A stretch of DNA of 16,295 bases from Clostridia bacterium (GTDB taxonomy: Bacteria; Bacillota; Clostridia; Peptostreptococcales; Anaerovoracaceae): positions 1 to 16,295 of the forward strand of contig JAKSSJ010000019.1 in NCBI GenBank assembly GCA_024403215.1. The letters run 5' to 3'. Under the pieces are notes generated by a model, which did not search any database, was not told the DNA's origin, and saw nothing but the letters and a program-made list of their open reading frames with translations. The translations under genes were made by a program, and so were the position numbers. Positions 7,102 through 15,890 of this stretch are shown in pieces. The first letter of the stretch is position 1, and each line of letters starts with the position of its first letter.

Positions 7102-10100
7102 TGAAGAAGAGTAATTCACGTAAGGCGATAAATAAAGATTTTGTTAGAGAAATTCTAAACACAAAAAGTAGATTTCTCTCAATTTTGATATTGGTTGCCT
7201 TGGCTGTTGCTTTTCTTTCTGGCCTTAGAGCCACATCTCCAGATATGAAGCTTACAGGAGAGCATTATTTTGAGCAGCAAAAGCTCGCTGATATTCAGAT
7301 AATGAGTACTGTAGGAATCACAGAAGAGGATTTTGATGAGGTTCTTAAGAAGGATGTAATTGAGGATGCAGAAGCAACATATGTTATTGATGCTTTTGTA
7401 TCAGCAGGTGCAACTGATAATGTTGTAAAGGTTTATGCACTCCCTGAAAAAGAGATTAACAAGGTTCTTATTCTTGACGGCAGAATGCCAGAAGCAAAGA
7501 ACGAATGCCTTGTTGATGAAGACTCTGAGTGGAAACTCGGAATTAAGATAGGAGATTCTATTAAGCTCACTCCGCCAGATACTTATGATGAGATGTTTAC
7601 TGTAAGAGACTACACTGTAGTTGGTGTTGTAAGAAGTGCTCTTTATATCAGTAATACCTCAAAGGGTACTGGTTCTATTGGTTCTGGCCAAATTGCAAAC
7701 TATTTCTATGTTCCAAGGGAAGTCTTTGACTCAGATCTTTATACTACAATTTTTGCAAGAATAGTAAAGCCTGAAGGAATGATGGCTTATACAGAGGAAT
7801 ACGATGACTATGTTGAAGACGTTATAGATAGTCTTGAAGATTTTGGTGCAGCGAGAGCGAACGGCAGATATGGAAGCCTGGTTGGCAAGGTAGATGATGC
7901 CCAGGCAGAGCTTGATGATGCCAAAAAAGATGCTGATAAAAAATTAAATGATGCTCAAAAAACTTTAGATGATGCAAACGTAACGATAGAGGACGGCAAG
8001 AAGGAAATTGCAGATGCTGATATTAAAATTGCTGATGCAGAAAAGCAGCTTGCCGATGCCCAGAAACAGGTAGAGGATGGCAGAAAAGAGCTCGAAGATG
8101 CATACCAGGAGCTTTTAGATGCCGAAGCTGAATACGAGAAGAACTACAAAAAGTTCCTTCAAGGAAGAGCGGATTACTATTACGGAGCTAGCCAGCTTGA
8201 AGCAGGTAAAAAAGAATTAGACGCAAATGCTGGTGAGGTTGCACAGGGTAAGGAGCTTATTAATCAGCTCAAATCCATAGGTGTTACGGATGACATGATT
8301 ACATCTGGAATGTTCGGTTCAGAGCTTCAAGATGCTTATGCTGACATACAAAAATATGATAATGGTGTAAAGCAGTATAACGCTGGTGTGGCTGCTCTAG
8401 GAGATGGTTATTCGTCAATTGTTGATGCAGAAAAACAACTAGAAGATGCCAGAAAGGAAATAGACCAGGGCTGGAGAGATTATACAGACGGTCTTGAAAA
8501 GCTTGACTTTGCAGAACAAGAAATTGAGAAGAATAAAAAGCTTCTTGAGGATCATAAGGTTGAGCTTGCTGATGCAAAGGATAAGATTGCTCAGGGCGAA
8601 GAAGATTACGCAAAGGGTGTTAGAGATTACACTAAAGCTAAAAAAGACGCTGACAAAGAAATTTCTGATGCTCAGACAAAGATTGATGACGCAAGAGACG
8701 ATCTTTCAGATATTAAAGAGGTAAAGTGGTATATAGTTTCAAGAAGCTATAACCCAGGCTATGCAGGACTTGGACAGGATGCCGATAGAATGGGAAATCT
8801 GGCAAAGGTGTTCCCTCTAATCTTCTTCCTTGTAGCAGCTCTTGTTTGCCTAACAACTATGACAAGAATGGTAGAAGAGCAGCGTATACAGATAGGCTCC
8901 ATGAAAGCTCTTGGATATAGCACATGGGCTATTTCTAAAAAGTATATTGGCTACGGTCTCTTCCCATCATTATTTGGCGCGGTACTTGGACTTGTTATTG
9001 GATATTTATTATTCCCAACAATGATATTCACTGCATATCAAATCATGTACGAGATTCCAAACATTGAGCTTTACCAATATACCAATGTATCAGTAGGCTG
9101 CATTATTGCTGCTGTTGCTTGCACTGCTATTGCAACGCTTGCGGCTTGCCTTGCAACACTTAAAGAAAATCCAGCAAACCTGATGAGACCAAAGACTCCA
9201 ACAGCTGGAAAGAGAGTGTTCTTAGAAAAGATAGGATTTATCTGGAAGAATCTTAACTTCATTCAAAAGGTTACAGCAAGAAATCTGTTTAGATACAAGA
9301 AGAGATTCTGGATGACGGTAATAGGAATTGGTGGCTGCACGGCTTTACTTATTGCTGCATTTGGACTTAGATCATCCATAACAACAATACTTACTCGTCA
9401 GTATGGAGCATTAACTCATTATTCAGCACAGATAGTTGTTGAAAAGGATATGGATGAGGATGATCGCCAGATTCTTGAAGAATACTTAGATAAAGAAGAG
9501 GGCATTATAGATTATACAAATCTAAGAACCACTTCAGTAACTACAAATACAGAAAAATCAGCGCAGACAACTTATCTGTGTGTAATGCATAGTGATGAGA
9601 TTCCTCTTTACCTAACCTTATATGATTATCAAACGGGTGAAGAGCTAAGCATAGGAGATGATGGTGTATACATAGACCAAAAGCTTTCAGAGCTTCTTGG
9701 CGTTAATGTTGGCGACACAATCTTTATCGACGGTGATGATAAGGCTTATGTAAGTGTTGCTGGCATATTTGAACATTATACTGCTCACTTTGCTTATATG
9801 ACTCCTGCTTACTATAAACAAGCTTTTGATAAAGAGGCAGATATGAATGCATACTATATGCATTTTGCCGAAGAAACAGAAGAGTTCTGCAATACCCAGT
9901 TTGAGAACGTCATGAACTTAGACGGAGTATCAGGAACAAGTAGGGTTCAGGATATTATAGAAACCTTCCTTGATGCTATGGACAGAATAGACTTTGTAGT
10001 AGTTATCGTTATAATATCAGCAGCGGCTCTTGCGCTTGTTGTACTCTACAATTTATCTAATATCAACATAACAGAAAGAATTAGAGAACTTGCAACAATT

Positions 10101-10388
10101 AAGGTTCTTGGATTCTTTGATAACGAGGTTTCTGCTTACGTTTACAGAGAAAACGTAGTTCTCACAGTACTTGGAATTGTTCTTGGAATAATCTCTGGTC
10201 ACTGGCTACATGTATGGCTTGTAAGAACAGTAGAAATTGATTTGATGATGTTTGGAAGACAAACAGACCCAAAGGCATATCTTTATGCGGCAATACTTAC
10301 AGTAGTGTTCTCTGTTCTTGCAAACGTTGTTGCTCACTTCAAGATGAAGAAGATAGATATGGTTGAATCGCTTAAATCTGCAGAATAG
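7101..10388 (+). CDS. Large FtsX-type ABC permease with long extracellular coiled coil
   Basis: A 1095-aa membrane protein with two FtsX-like units. TM1 is at about 24-42 and is followed by an extracellular domain (about 45-260). A long Ala/Asp/Glu/Lys-rich coiled coil comes next (about 264-345 and 435-540, with a looser Tyr/Gly-rich stretch between), with repeated units such as DAEKQLADAQKQ and DGRKELEDA. TM2-TM4 are at about 568-588, 617-640 and 664-686. The second unit has TM5 (about 736-756), another extracellular domain (about 760-960) and TM6-TM8 (about 965-985, 1015-1038, 1060-1080). The coiled coil sits between TM1 and TM2, so it should project out through the wall. ATG 7101 overlaps the ATPase stop (TAATG); an in-frame ATG at 7095 is equally possible. 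The subunit pairing is secure, but the substrate is unknown. Ordinary MacB-type permeases are much shorter. Confidence 0.92.
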   Translation: MKKSNSRKAINKDFVREILNTKSRFLSILILVALAVAFLSGLRATSPDMKLTGEHYFEQQKLADIQIMSTVGITEEDFDEVLKKDVIEDAEATYVIDAFVSAGATDNVVKVYALPEKEINKVLILDGRMPEAKNECLVDEDSEWKLGIKIGDSIKLTPPDTYDEMFTVRDYTVVGVVRSALYISNTSKGTGSIGSGQIANYFYVPREVFDSDLYTTIFARIVKPEGMMAYTEEYDDYVEDVIDSLEDFGAARANGRYGSLVGKVDDAQAELDDAKKDADKKLNDAQKTLDDANVTIEDGKKEIADADIKIADAEKQLADAQKQVEDGRKELEDAYQELLDAEAEYEKNYKKFLQGRADYYYGASQLEAGKKELDANAGEVAQGKELINQLKSIGVTDDMITSGMFGSELQDAYADIQKYDNGVKQYNAGVAALGDGYSSIVDAEKQLEDARKEIDQGWRDYTDGLEKLDFAEQEIEKNKKLLEDHKVELADAKDKIAQGEEDYAKGVRDYTKAKKDADKEISDAQTKIDDARDDLSDIKEVKWYIVSRSYNPGYAGLGQDADRMGNLAKVFPLIFFLVAALVCLTTMTRMVEEQRIQIGSMKALGYSTWAISKKYIGYGLFPSLFGAVLGLVIGYLLFPTMIFTAYQIMYEIPNIELYQYTNVSVGCIIAAVACTAIATLAACLATLKENPANLMRPKTPTAGKRVFLEKIGFIWKNLNFIQKVTARNLFRYKKRFWMTVIGIGGCTALLIAAFGLRSSITTILTRQYGALTHYSAQIVVEKDMDEDDRQILEEYLDKEEGIIDYTNLRTTSVTTNTEKSAQTTYLCVMHSDEIPLYLTLYDYQTGEELSIGDDGVYIDQKLSELLGVNVGDTIFIDGDDKAYVSVAGIFEHYTAHFAYMTPAYYKQAFDKEADMNAYYMHFAEETEEFCNTQFENVMNLDGVSGTSRVQDIIETFLDAMDRIDFVVVIVIISAAALALVVLYNLSNINITERIRELATIKVLGFFDNEVSAYVYRENVVLTVLGIVLGIISGHWLHVWLVRTVEIDLMMFGRQTDPKAYLYAAILTVVFSVLANVVAHFKMKKIDMVESLKSAE

Positions 10389-10417
10389 TTTTATATATTA
10401 AACAAAGAGGTACTATT

Positions 10418-11566
10418 ATGACAAGAAAATTTTTCACTTCAGAATCAGTAACAGAAGGCCATCCAGACAAAATCTGTGATCAGATTTCTGATGCAATTTT
10501 AGACGAGGCCTTAAGACAAGATAAGAATAGCCGCGTTGCATGTGAAACGTTTGTAACGACTGGCCTTTGCTGTATTATGGGTGAAATCACAACAAAGGGC
10601 TATATTGATTTTCAGGCAGTAGCAAGAAAGGTAATTGCTGATATAGGATACACAAAAGCTGAATACGGCTTTGATGCATTCTCTTCTGGAATAATGAGTG
10701 CTATTGATGCGCAGTCTCCTGATATTGCAATGGGAACTAATGATAAGGTTGGCGGTGCAGGTGATCAGGGCATAATGTTTGGTTATGCGTGCAATGAAAC
10801 AAAAGAGCTCATGCCTATGCCAATTGCTCTTGCTCATAAGCTTGCATATAAGCTTACTGAAGTTAGAAAGAAAGGTGTGCTCAAATACTTAAGGCCTGAT
10901 GGAAAAACTCAGGTTACTGTTGAGTATGACGAGAATGATAAGCCTATAAGAGTAGATACAATTCTTATCTCAACACAGCACGATCCAGATGTATCTCAGG
11001 CTAAGATTAAAAAGGACTTAATCGAGAAAGTAATTAAGCCTGTAATTCCTAAAAAGCTTATTGATAGTAAGACAAAGATTTTGGTTAACCCTACTGGGCG
11101 CTTTGTAATTGGAGGTCCAAAAGGAGATACTGGCCTTACAGGAAGAAAGATTATAGTAGATACCTACGGTGGTTATGCAAGACATGGCGGCGGAGCATTC
11201 TCTGGAAAGGACCCAACAAAGGTTGATAGAAGTGCCAGCTATGCTGCAAGATATGCTGCTAAAAACGTTGTTGCCGCAGGGCTTGCTGATAGATGCGAAA
11301 TTCAGCTTGCTTATGCAATTGGTGTTGCAAAGCCTGTTTCAATTTTGGTTGACACCAAGGGCACTGGAATTCTTCCTGATGAAAGAATTGCAGAAATTGT
11401 TTCAGAAGTATTTGACTTTACACCTGCAGGCATTATTAAAACATTAAAGCTTAGACGTCCAATCTATCAAAAGACAGCTGCTTATGGTCATTTTGGACGC
11501 AATGATAAAGACTTCACATGGGAGCAAACAAATAAAGTTTCGGCTCTTAAAAAACTCGCAAAATAA
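10418..11566 (+). CDS. metK: S-adenosylmethionine synthase
   Basis: MetK makes S-adenosylmethionine from methionine and ATP, releasing phosphate and diphosphate, in the cytoplasm. The 382-aa length is normal. Hallmarks are SESVTEGHPDK (8-18), the ATP/methionine loop GAGDQG (113-118) and the phosphate-binding GGGAFSGKDPTKVDRSA (257-273). AAAGAGG (10404-10410) lies seven bases before the ATG. The gap from the permease stop is only 29 bases, so there is no room for a SAM riboswitch leader, although SAM riboswitches control metK in many Bacillota. It may be co-transcribed with the transporter genes or served by a promoter inside the permease gene. The secA start follows 11 bases after the stop. 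Confidence 0.98.
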   Translation: MTRKFFTSESVTEGHPDKICDQISDAILDEALRQDKNSRVACETFVTTGLCCIMGEITTKGYIDFQAVARKVIADIGYTKAEYGFDAFSSGIMSAIDAQSPDIAMGTNDKVGGAGDQGIMFGYACNETKELMPMPIALAHKLAYKLTEVRKKGVLKYLRPDGKTQVTVEYDENDKPIRVDTILISTQHDPDVSQAKIKKDLIEKVIKPVIPKKLIDSKTKILVNPTGRFVIGGPKGDTGLTGRKIIVDTYGGYARHGGGAFSGKDPTKVDRSASYAARYAAKNVVAAGLADRCEIQLAYAIGVAKPVSILVDTKGTGILPDERIAEIVSEVFDFTPAGIIKTLKLRRPIYQKTAAYGHFGRNDKDFTWEQTNKVSALKKLAK

Positions 11567-11573
11567 AAGGAGG
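11566..11573 (+). promoter_or_regulatory. Strong ribosome-binding site of secA
   Basis: AAAGGAGG overlaps the last base of the metK stop codon and lies four bases before secA ATG 11578. It fixes the secA start and suggests that metK and secA share a transcript. Confidence 0.8.
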
Positions 11574-11577
11574 AACA

Positions 11578-14061
11578 ATGGGATTCATTGATAAAGTTCT
11601 TGGTAATTGGAATGAAAAAGAAGTAAGAAGGATAGAAAAGATAGTTGCAAAGATAGAGGCTTTAGACTCTGCTATGCAAGCTCTTTCTGATGCGGATTTA
11701 AAGGCAAAGACCGATGAATTTAAATCTCGTCTTGCGCAAGGGGAAACGTTAGACGATATCCTTCCGGAGGCTTTTGCTGTTGCAAGAGAGGCTGCAGTCC
11801 GTACGATAGGACTTAAACCTTTCCATGTTCAGTTAATAGGTGGTGTTGTTCTTCATGAGGGAAATATTTCTGAAATGAAGACAGGAGAAGGAAAGACTCT
11901 TGTTGCAACTCTTCCTGTTTATTTAAATGCTCTTGCTGGCAAGGGAGTTCATGTTGTTACAGTAAACGACTACCTTGCAAAGCGTGACGCAGAATGGATG
12001 GGACAGATTTATACCTTCCTTGGTTTAACTGTTGGCTGCGTAATTCATGAGGTTGAAGGTGAGGATAGAAGAAACGCTTATCTTGCAGATATTACTTATG
12101 GAACTAATAATGAATTTGGTTTTGACTATCTAAGAGATAACATGGTTATCTATAAAGAGGCTCAGGTTCAAAGACCTCTTTACTATGCTATCGTAGATGA
12201 AGTTGACTCAATATTAATTGATGAAGCAAGAACACCTCTTATCATTTCTGGTAAGGGAGAGGATTCATCAGACCTTTATGAAAAGGCTGATAGATTTGTA
12301 AAAACTCTTACAAGAGGCGAGCGCATAGAGGACGGAGATCCAAGGTTTGGTGGCACTGTTACAACGACAGGTGATTTTGTTGTAGAGGAAAAGGAAAAGC
12401 AGGTCAGCCTTACAGAGGATGGCGTTTCAAAAGCAGAAAAATATTTTGGAATTGAGAATTTCTGAGATCCGGAAAATATGGAAATCAACCATCACGTTAA
12501 GATTGCCTTAAAGGCTCATAATATTATGAAGAGTGATATTGATTATATTGAAAATGATGGCGAGATAGTAATTGTTGATGAGTTTACTGGACGTCTTATG
12601 TTTGGAAGAAGATATTCAGATGGACTTCATCAGGCAATTGAAGCAAAAGAGCATATCAAGGTAAGAGAAGAATCAAAAACGCTTGCAACCATTACTCTTC
12701 AGAATTACTTTAGAATGTATGAAAAGCTTGCTGGAATGACAGGTACAGCTAAGACTGAAGAAGGCGAATTTAGAGAAATTTACAACATGCAGGTTGTAGT
12801 AATTCCAACAAAGCTGCCTGTTGCAAGAATAGATAGCGATGACTGCGTATATGCAACTCAGAAGGCAAAGTTTGCCGCAATAGTCGAAGAGATAGTTGAA
12901 AGACATGCAACAGGACAGCCAATTCTGGTTGGTACAATTTCTGTTGAAAAGTCAGAGATGCTTTCTGATATGCTCAAAAAGCGTGGCATTCCTCATAATG
13001 TTTTAAATGCTAAGCAGCATTTAAGAGAAGCAGAAATCATTGCAAAGGCCGGCGAAAAGAATGCAGTTACTATTGCAACTAATATGGCTGGACGTGGTAC
13101 TGATATTAAGCTTGGAGAAGGCGTTGTTGAGCTTGCTGGTCTTCACATTATAGGAACAGAGCGCCATGAAGCAAGAAGAATTGATAACCAGCTTAGAGGA
13201 AGAAGTGGTCGTCAGGGAGACCCAGGTTCTTCTCAGTTCTATGTTGCGTTAGGCGATGACCTTATGAGACTCTTTGGAGGCGAAAAGATTCAGCTTCTGA
13301 TGGGCAAATTTGGCCTTGAAGGAGAAGCAATTGAAGGCGGCATGCTTTCAAAGACTATAGAGAATGCACAAAAGCAGGTTGAAGGAAGAAACTACGGAAT
13401 TCGTAAATATGTCCTTCAATACGATGACGTTATGAATCGTCAAAGAAGCATCATCTATGAAGAGAGAAACAGAGTTCTTCACGGTGAAGACTTAAAAGAG
13501 CATATCATCAATATGATGAAGGATGTTGCAGAGGATGATGCTCAGTATGAAGCTTGCCTTGCAAAGTATGAAGAAAAAGAAAAGGAAGTCGGCGTAGAGA
13601 GAATGAGAGAAATCGAGCGCATGATTCTCCTTAGAATAGTTGATACAAAGTGGATGGATCACATTGATGCTATGGATCAGCTTAAGACTGGTATTGGCCT
13701 TAGATCAATTGGTCAGCAAGATCCAGCTCAGGCCTACGCAAATGAAGGCTTTGATATGTTTGAAGAAATGCTTGCTTCTATTAAAGAAGATATGGTTAAG
13801 TATGTTCTTAGCATCAGCATTTCTACAAGCTCAGATAGAAAACAGGTTGTAAGCATAGGAAGTGCAAACAAAAAGGATGCTGGCTCGGCCTTTGACAGTG
13901 GCAAGCAAAAATCTGTTGCTGAACAAAACAAAGGCAATCTCCACCCAACAGACGGAAGTAAGCCTATGCCTATTAGAGTTGAAAAGAAGCCTGGCAGAAA
14001 TGATCCATGCCCATGTGGTAGCGGAAAGAAATATAAGAATTGCTGCGGGAGGAATGACTAA
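11578..14061 (+). CDS. secA: Protein translocase ATPase SecA, interrupted by an in-frame TGA
   Basis: SecA is the ATPase motor that pushes secretory proteins through SecYEG. The frame is continuous over 828 codons except for TGA at codon 296 (12463-12465), where the context ENF-stop-DPENMEINHH points to a lost serine (TCA to TGA). Taken literally it gives a 295-aa N-terminal piece and a possible downstream piece from ATG 12478. Domains: Walker A MKTGEGKTL (100-108), DEVD (207-210), the preprotein-binding region that contains the stop, the second helicase half with MAGRGTDIKLG (503-513) and RGRSGRQGD (540-548), the scaffold helix ILLRIVDTKWMDHIDAM, and a C-terminal zinc motif with CxCx8CC spacing. 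The helical wing region (near residue 650) is about 45-50 residues shorter than in the Bacillus protein as I recall it. secA is essential, so a sequence error or readthrough seems likelier than a dead gene. Confidence 0.9.
12463..12465 (+). other. In-frame TGA inside secA
   Basis: The codon run is ATT GAG AAT TTC TGA GAT CCG GAA AAT ATG. The reading frame and conservation continue on both sides with no indel, so a single base change (C to G in TCA) explains it. TGA is a real stop in this organism: it ends the gene at 6397 and is the regulatory stop in prfB. Confidence 0.9.
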
Positions 14062-15165
14062 TGCTTTTAGATGAAGTAAAATTATCCCTTCCAAAGCTTA
14101 AGGAGACTCTGGGGAAGCTCAGAGACTCTCTTTGACATTGAGGGGGCTTTGGAAAAGCTAAAAGATCTAGAGCTAGAAGTTGCTCTTCCTGGTTTTTGGG
14201 ATGATCTTGAAAGAGCTCAAAAGACAACAAAAGAAAAAGGTCTTCTTGAAAAAAGAGTAAAGGAATGGGACGATTCCAGAAAAGAGCTTGAAGAAATTTC
14301 TCTTCTTGTAGATATGGCGGATGAAGAGTCTGACGCAGAACTTGAAAAAGAAGCAATTGACAGATTCGCAAAGCTTGAAAAATACTTAGAAAACCTTAGA
14401 CTTAAAACTCTTCTTTGTGGCGAGTATGATGCAAACAATGCCATACTATCAATTCATCCTGGCGCAGGTGGAACAGAGGCTAAGGATTGGGCTGAGATGC
14501 TTCTTAGAATGTATCTTAGATGGGCCGAGCAAAATGGTTACAAGGCAACCATCTTAGATCTTCAAAGCGGCGCAGAGGCTGGTATTGATTCTGCAGACGT
14601 AATCATAGAGGGTGACAACGCTTATGGCTTCTTACAAAACGAAAGAGGCGTTCATAGATTAGTTAGAATATCACCATTTAATGCTCAGGGAAAAAGACAA
14701 ACATCGTTTGCTTCTGTTGATGTAACCCCAGAGATTGACGGAGATATAGAGGTTGAGATTAATCCTGAAGATTTAAGGATTGATACATATAGATCTTCTG
14801 GTGCTGGTGGTCAGCATGTTAACAAGACTGATTCCGCTGTTAGAATTACACATCTTCCAACTGGAATAGTTGTTAGCTGCCAGAACGAAAGATCGCAGAT
14901 TCAAAACAAAGCCTTTGCTATGAAGGTTTTGTATGCAAAACTTTTTGCTCTTGCAAAGCAGGAACACAAAGATAAGATTTCTGATTTAAAGGGTAACTTT
15001 TCTCAGATTGCTTGGGGAAGTCAGATTAGGTCTTATGTGTTCCAGCCTTATACCATGGTTAAAGATCATAGAACAGGCGCAGAAGTTGGAAATGTCGAGG
15101 CTGTTATGAATGGGAATTTGGATGCTTTCATTTGGGCTAGTCTTGGCGATGATAAGAAGGATTAA
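14061..15165 (+). CDS. prfB: Peptide chain release factor 2 (RF2), with programmed +1 frameshift
   Basis: RF2 recognises UAA and UGA and releases the finished protein. Frame 1 (14061-14132) encodes 24 residues ending ...LRDSL, then meets TGA at codon 25 (14133-14135). Skipping one T gives GAC at 14134 and continues as DIEGALEKLKDL to the TAA at 15163-15165, for a total of 367 aa, the normal RF2 length. The stop-codon-recognition tripeptide SPF is at 204-206 and the catalytic GGQ at 249-251 (SSGAGGQHVNKT). High RF2 terminates early and low RF2 permits the shift, giving feedback control. GGGAGG (14047-14052) lies eight bases before the ATG, which overlaps the secA stop as TAATG. The secA-prfB order is also found in Bacillus. 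Gln251 is the predicted target of PrmC (4016). Confidence 0.97.
14121..14136 (+). promoter_or_regulatory. prfB +1 frameshift site
   Basis: The slippery sequence is CTT TGA C (14130-14136), as in nearly all frameshifting prfB genes. The usual internal Shine-Dalgarno AGGGGG three bases before CTT is replaced by AGAGAC (14121-14126). A GGGG run at 14111-14114 lies further upstream than normal. Confidence 0.9.
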
Positions 15166-15166
15166 T

Positions 15167-15838
15167 ATGAGCAAATACAAGGCTGTTCTTTTCGATTACG
15201 ATGGAACTGTAGCAAATTCAAATCAAATAATCGTAGACTCGTGGCAGTATATGGCTAGCAAGCTCATAGGTGCCCCGCTTACTCATGATGAAATTGTTAA
15301 AACCTTTGGCCTTGTTTTAAGAGAAGCAATGTATAATTGTGCTGTTGCTCATAATCTTCCAACAGACGATGCTTCTATTGACAACATGATGTATACTTAT
15401 AGAAGCTATCAGTTTTAACAGCTTGATAATTGTGGCTATCCAGAGTTTCCTGGTATGGTAAAGCTAATCAAAGATCTTTATGCTGCAGGAATTAAGCTTG
15501 GGATAGTTACTTCAAGAGGTAGTGATACCTTGGTTCCTAATCTTGAATACCTTGGCGTAAGAGAATGCTTTGACTATCTTGTAACTTGTGATACTACAGA
15601 TATACACAAGCCAAATCCAGAGCCTGCACTTCTTTGCTGCAAGGGGCTTGGGGTTGAGCCAAAGGATGCAATCATGATTGGAGATAGCCGTTTTGATATT
15701 GCGTGCGGAAATAATGCGGGCTGCGATAGCTGCTTTGTTTCTTGGTCGTTTTCAAATACAAGGGCTGATATAGAGGCCTTTTCTCCTGCAACATATTACA
15801 TAGATAAGGCTGAGGAATTTCTTGATATAGTATTATAA
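15167..15838 (+). pseudogene. HAD-superfamily phosphatase (Gph/PpaX-like), interrupted by an in-frame TAA
   Basis: The frame encodes 223 codons of a haloacid-dehalogenase phosphatase, with TAA at codon 84 (15416-15418). Motif I is FDYDGT (9-14; nucleophile Asp10, acid/base Asp12), motif II is VTSRGS around Thr115/Ser116, motif III is Lys148 in HKPNPEP, and motif IV is GDSRFD (172-177). The cap domain covers about 15-85, and the stop falls at its end. The layout resembles phosphoglycolate phosphatase or the pyrophosphatase PpaX; the substrate cannot be fixed. AAGAAGG (15154-15160) lies six bases before ATG 15167, and the gene begins one base after the prfB stop. No indel is present, and one substitution (for example GAA or CAA to TAA) would explain the break. 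It may be a young pseudogene, a sequence error, or a readthrough case. An in-frame ATG at 15455 would make only the core without motif I. Confidence 0.8.
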
Positions 15839-15843
15839 TGCGT

Positions 15844-15890
15844 GCTGTTGTGGCTCAGTTGGTAGAGCAGCTGATTCGTAATGCGTAGGT
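15844..15890 (+). pseudogene. Broken tRNA-Thr(CGT)-like 5' half
   Basis: From GCTGTTG (15844-15850) this follows the 5' half of a tRNA-Thr: TG, D-stem GCTC, loop AGTTGGTA, GAGC, then anticodon stem GCTGA and loop TTCGTAA with CGT anticodon (15877-15879). After that the expected TCAGC stem strand, T-arm and acceptor strand are absent; TGCGTAGGTT follows instead and does not pair with GCTGA. A TCAGCAGGTC string that would complete the stem appears 64 bases later (15946-15955), but no T-arm follows it. Confidence 0.7.

Noticed and set aside
7900..8720. Repetitive DNA (GATGC-type units) as a tandem repeat array
   Set aside because: The repetition comes from coiled-coil codons (Asp-Ala, Lys, Glu). 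The units vary in length and sequence, so this is protein periodicity rather than a DNA repeat array or CRISPR.
10389..10417. SAM riboswitch or separate promoter upstream of metK
   Set aside because: Only 29 bases separate the genes, too short for an S-box riboswitch. A TATAT stretch is present but has no matching -35.
12463..12465. Selenocysteine or reassigned UGA codon in secA
   Set aside because: A serine is expected at this position rather than a catalytic cysteine, no convincing selenocysteine insertion hairpin was noticed just downstream, and UGA acts as a stop elsewhere in the window (6395-6397 and the prfB site).
15834..15839. Perfect TATAAT -10 box before the tRNA region
   Set aside because: No -35 hexamer at 16-18 bases upstream, and the predicted start would lie inside the tRNA-like sequence. 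It overlaps the HAD stop codon and is probably chance in AT-rich sequence.
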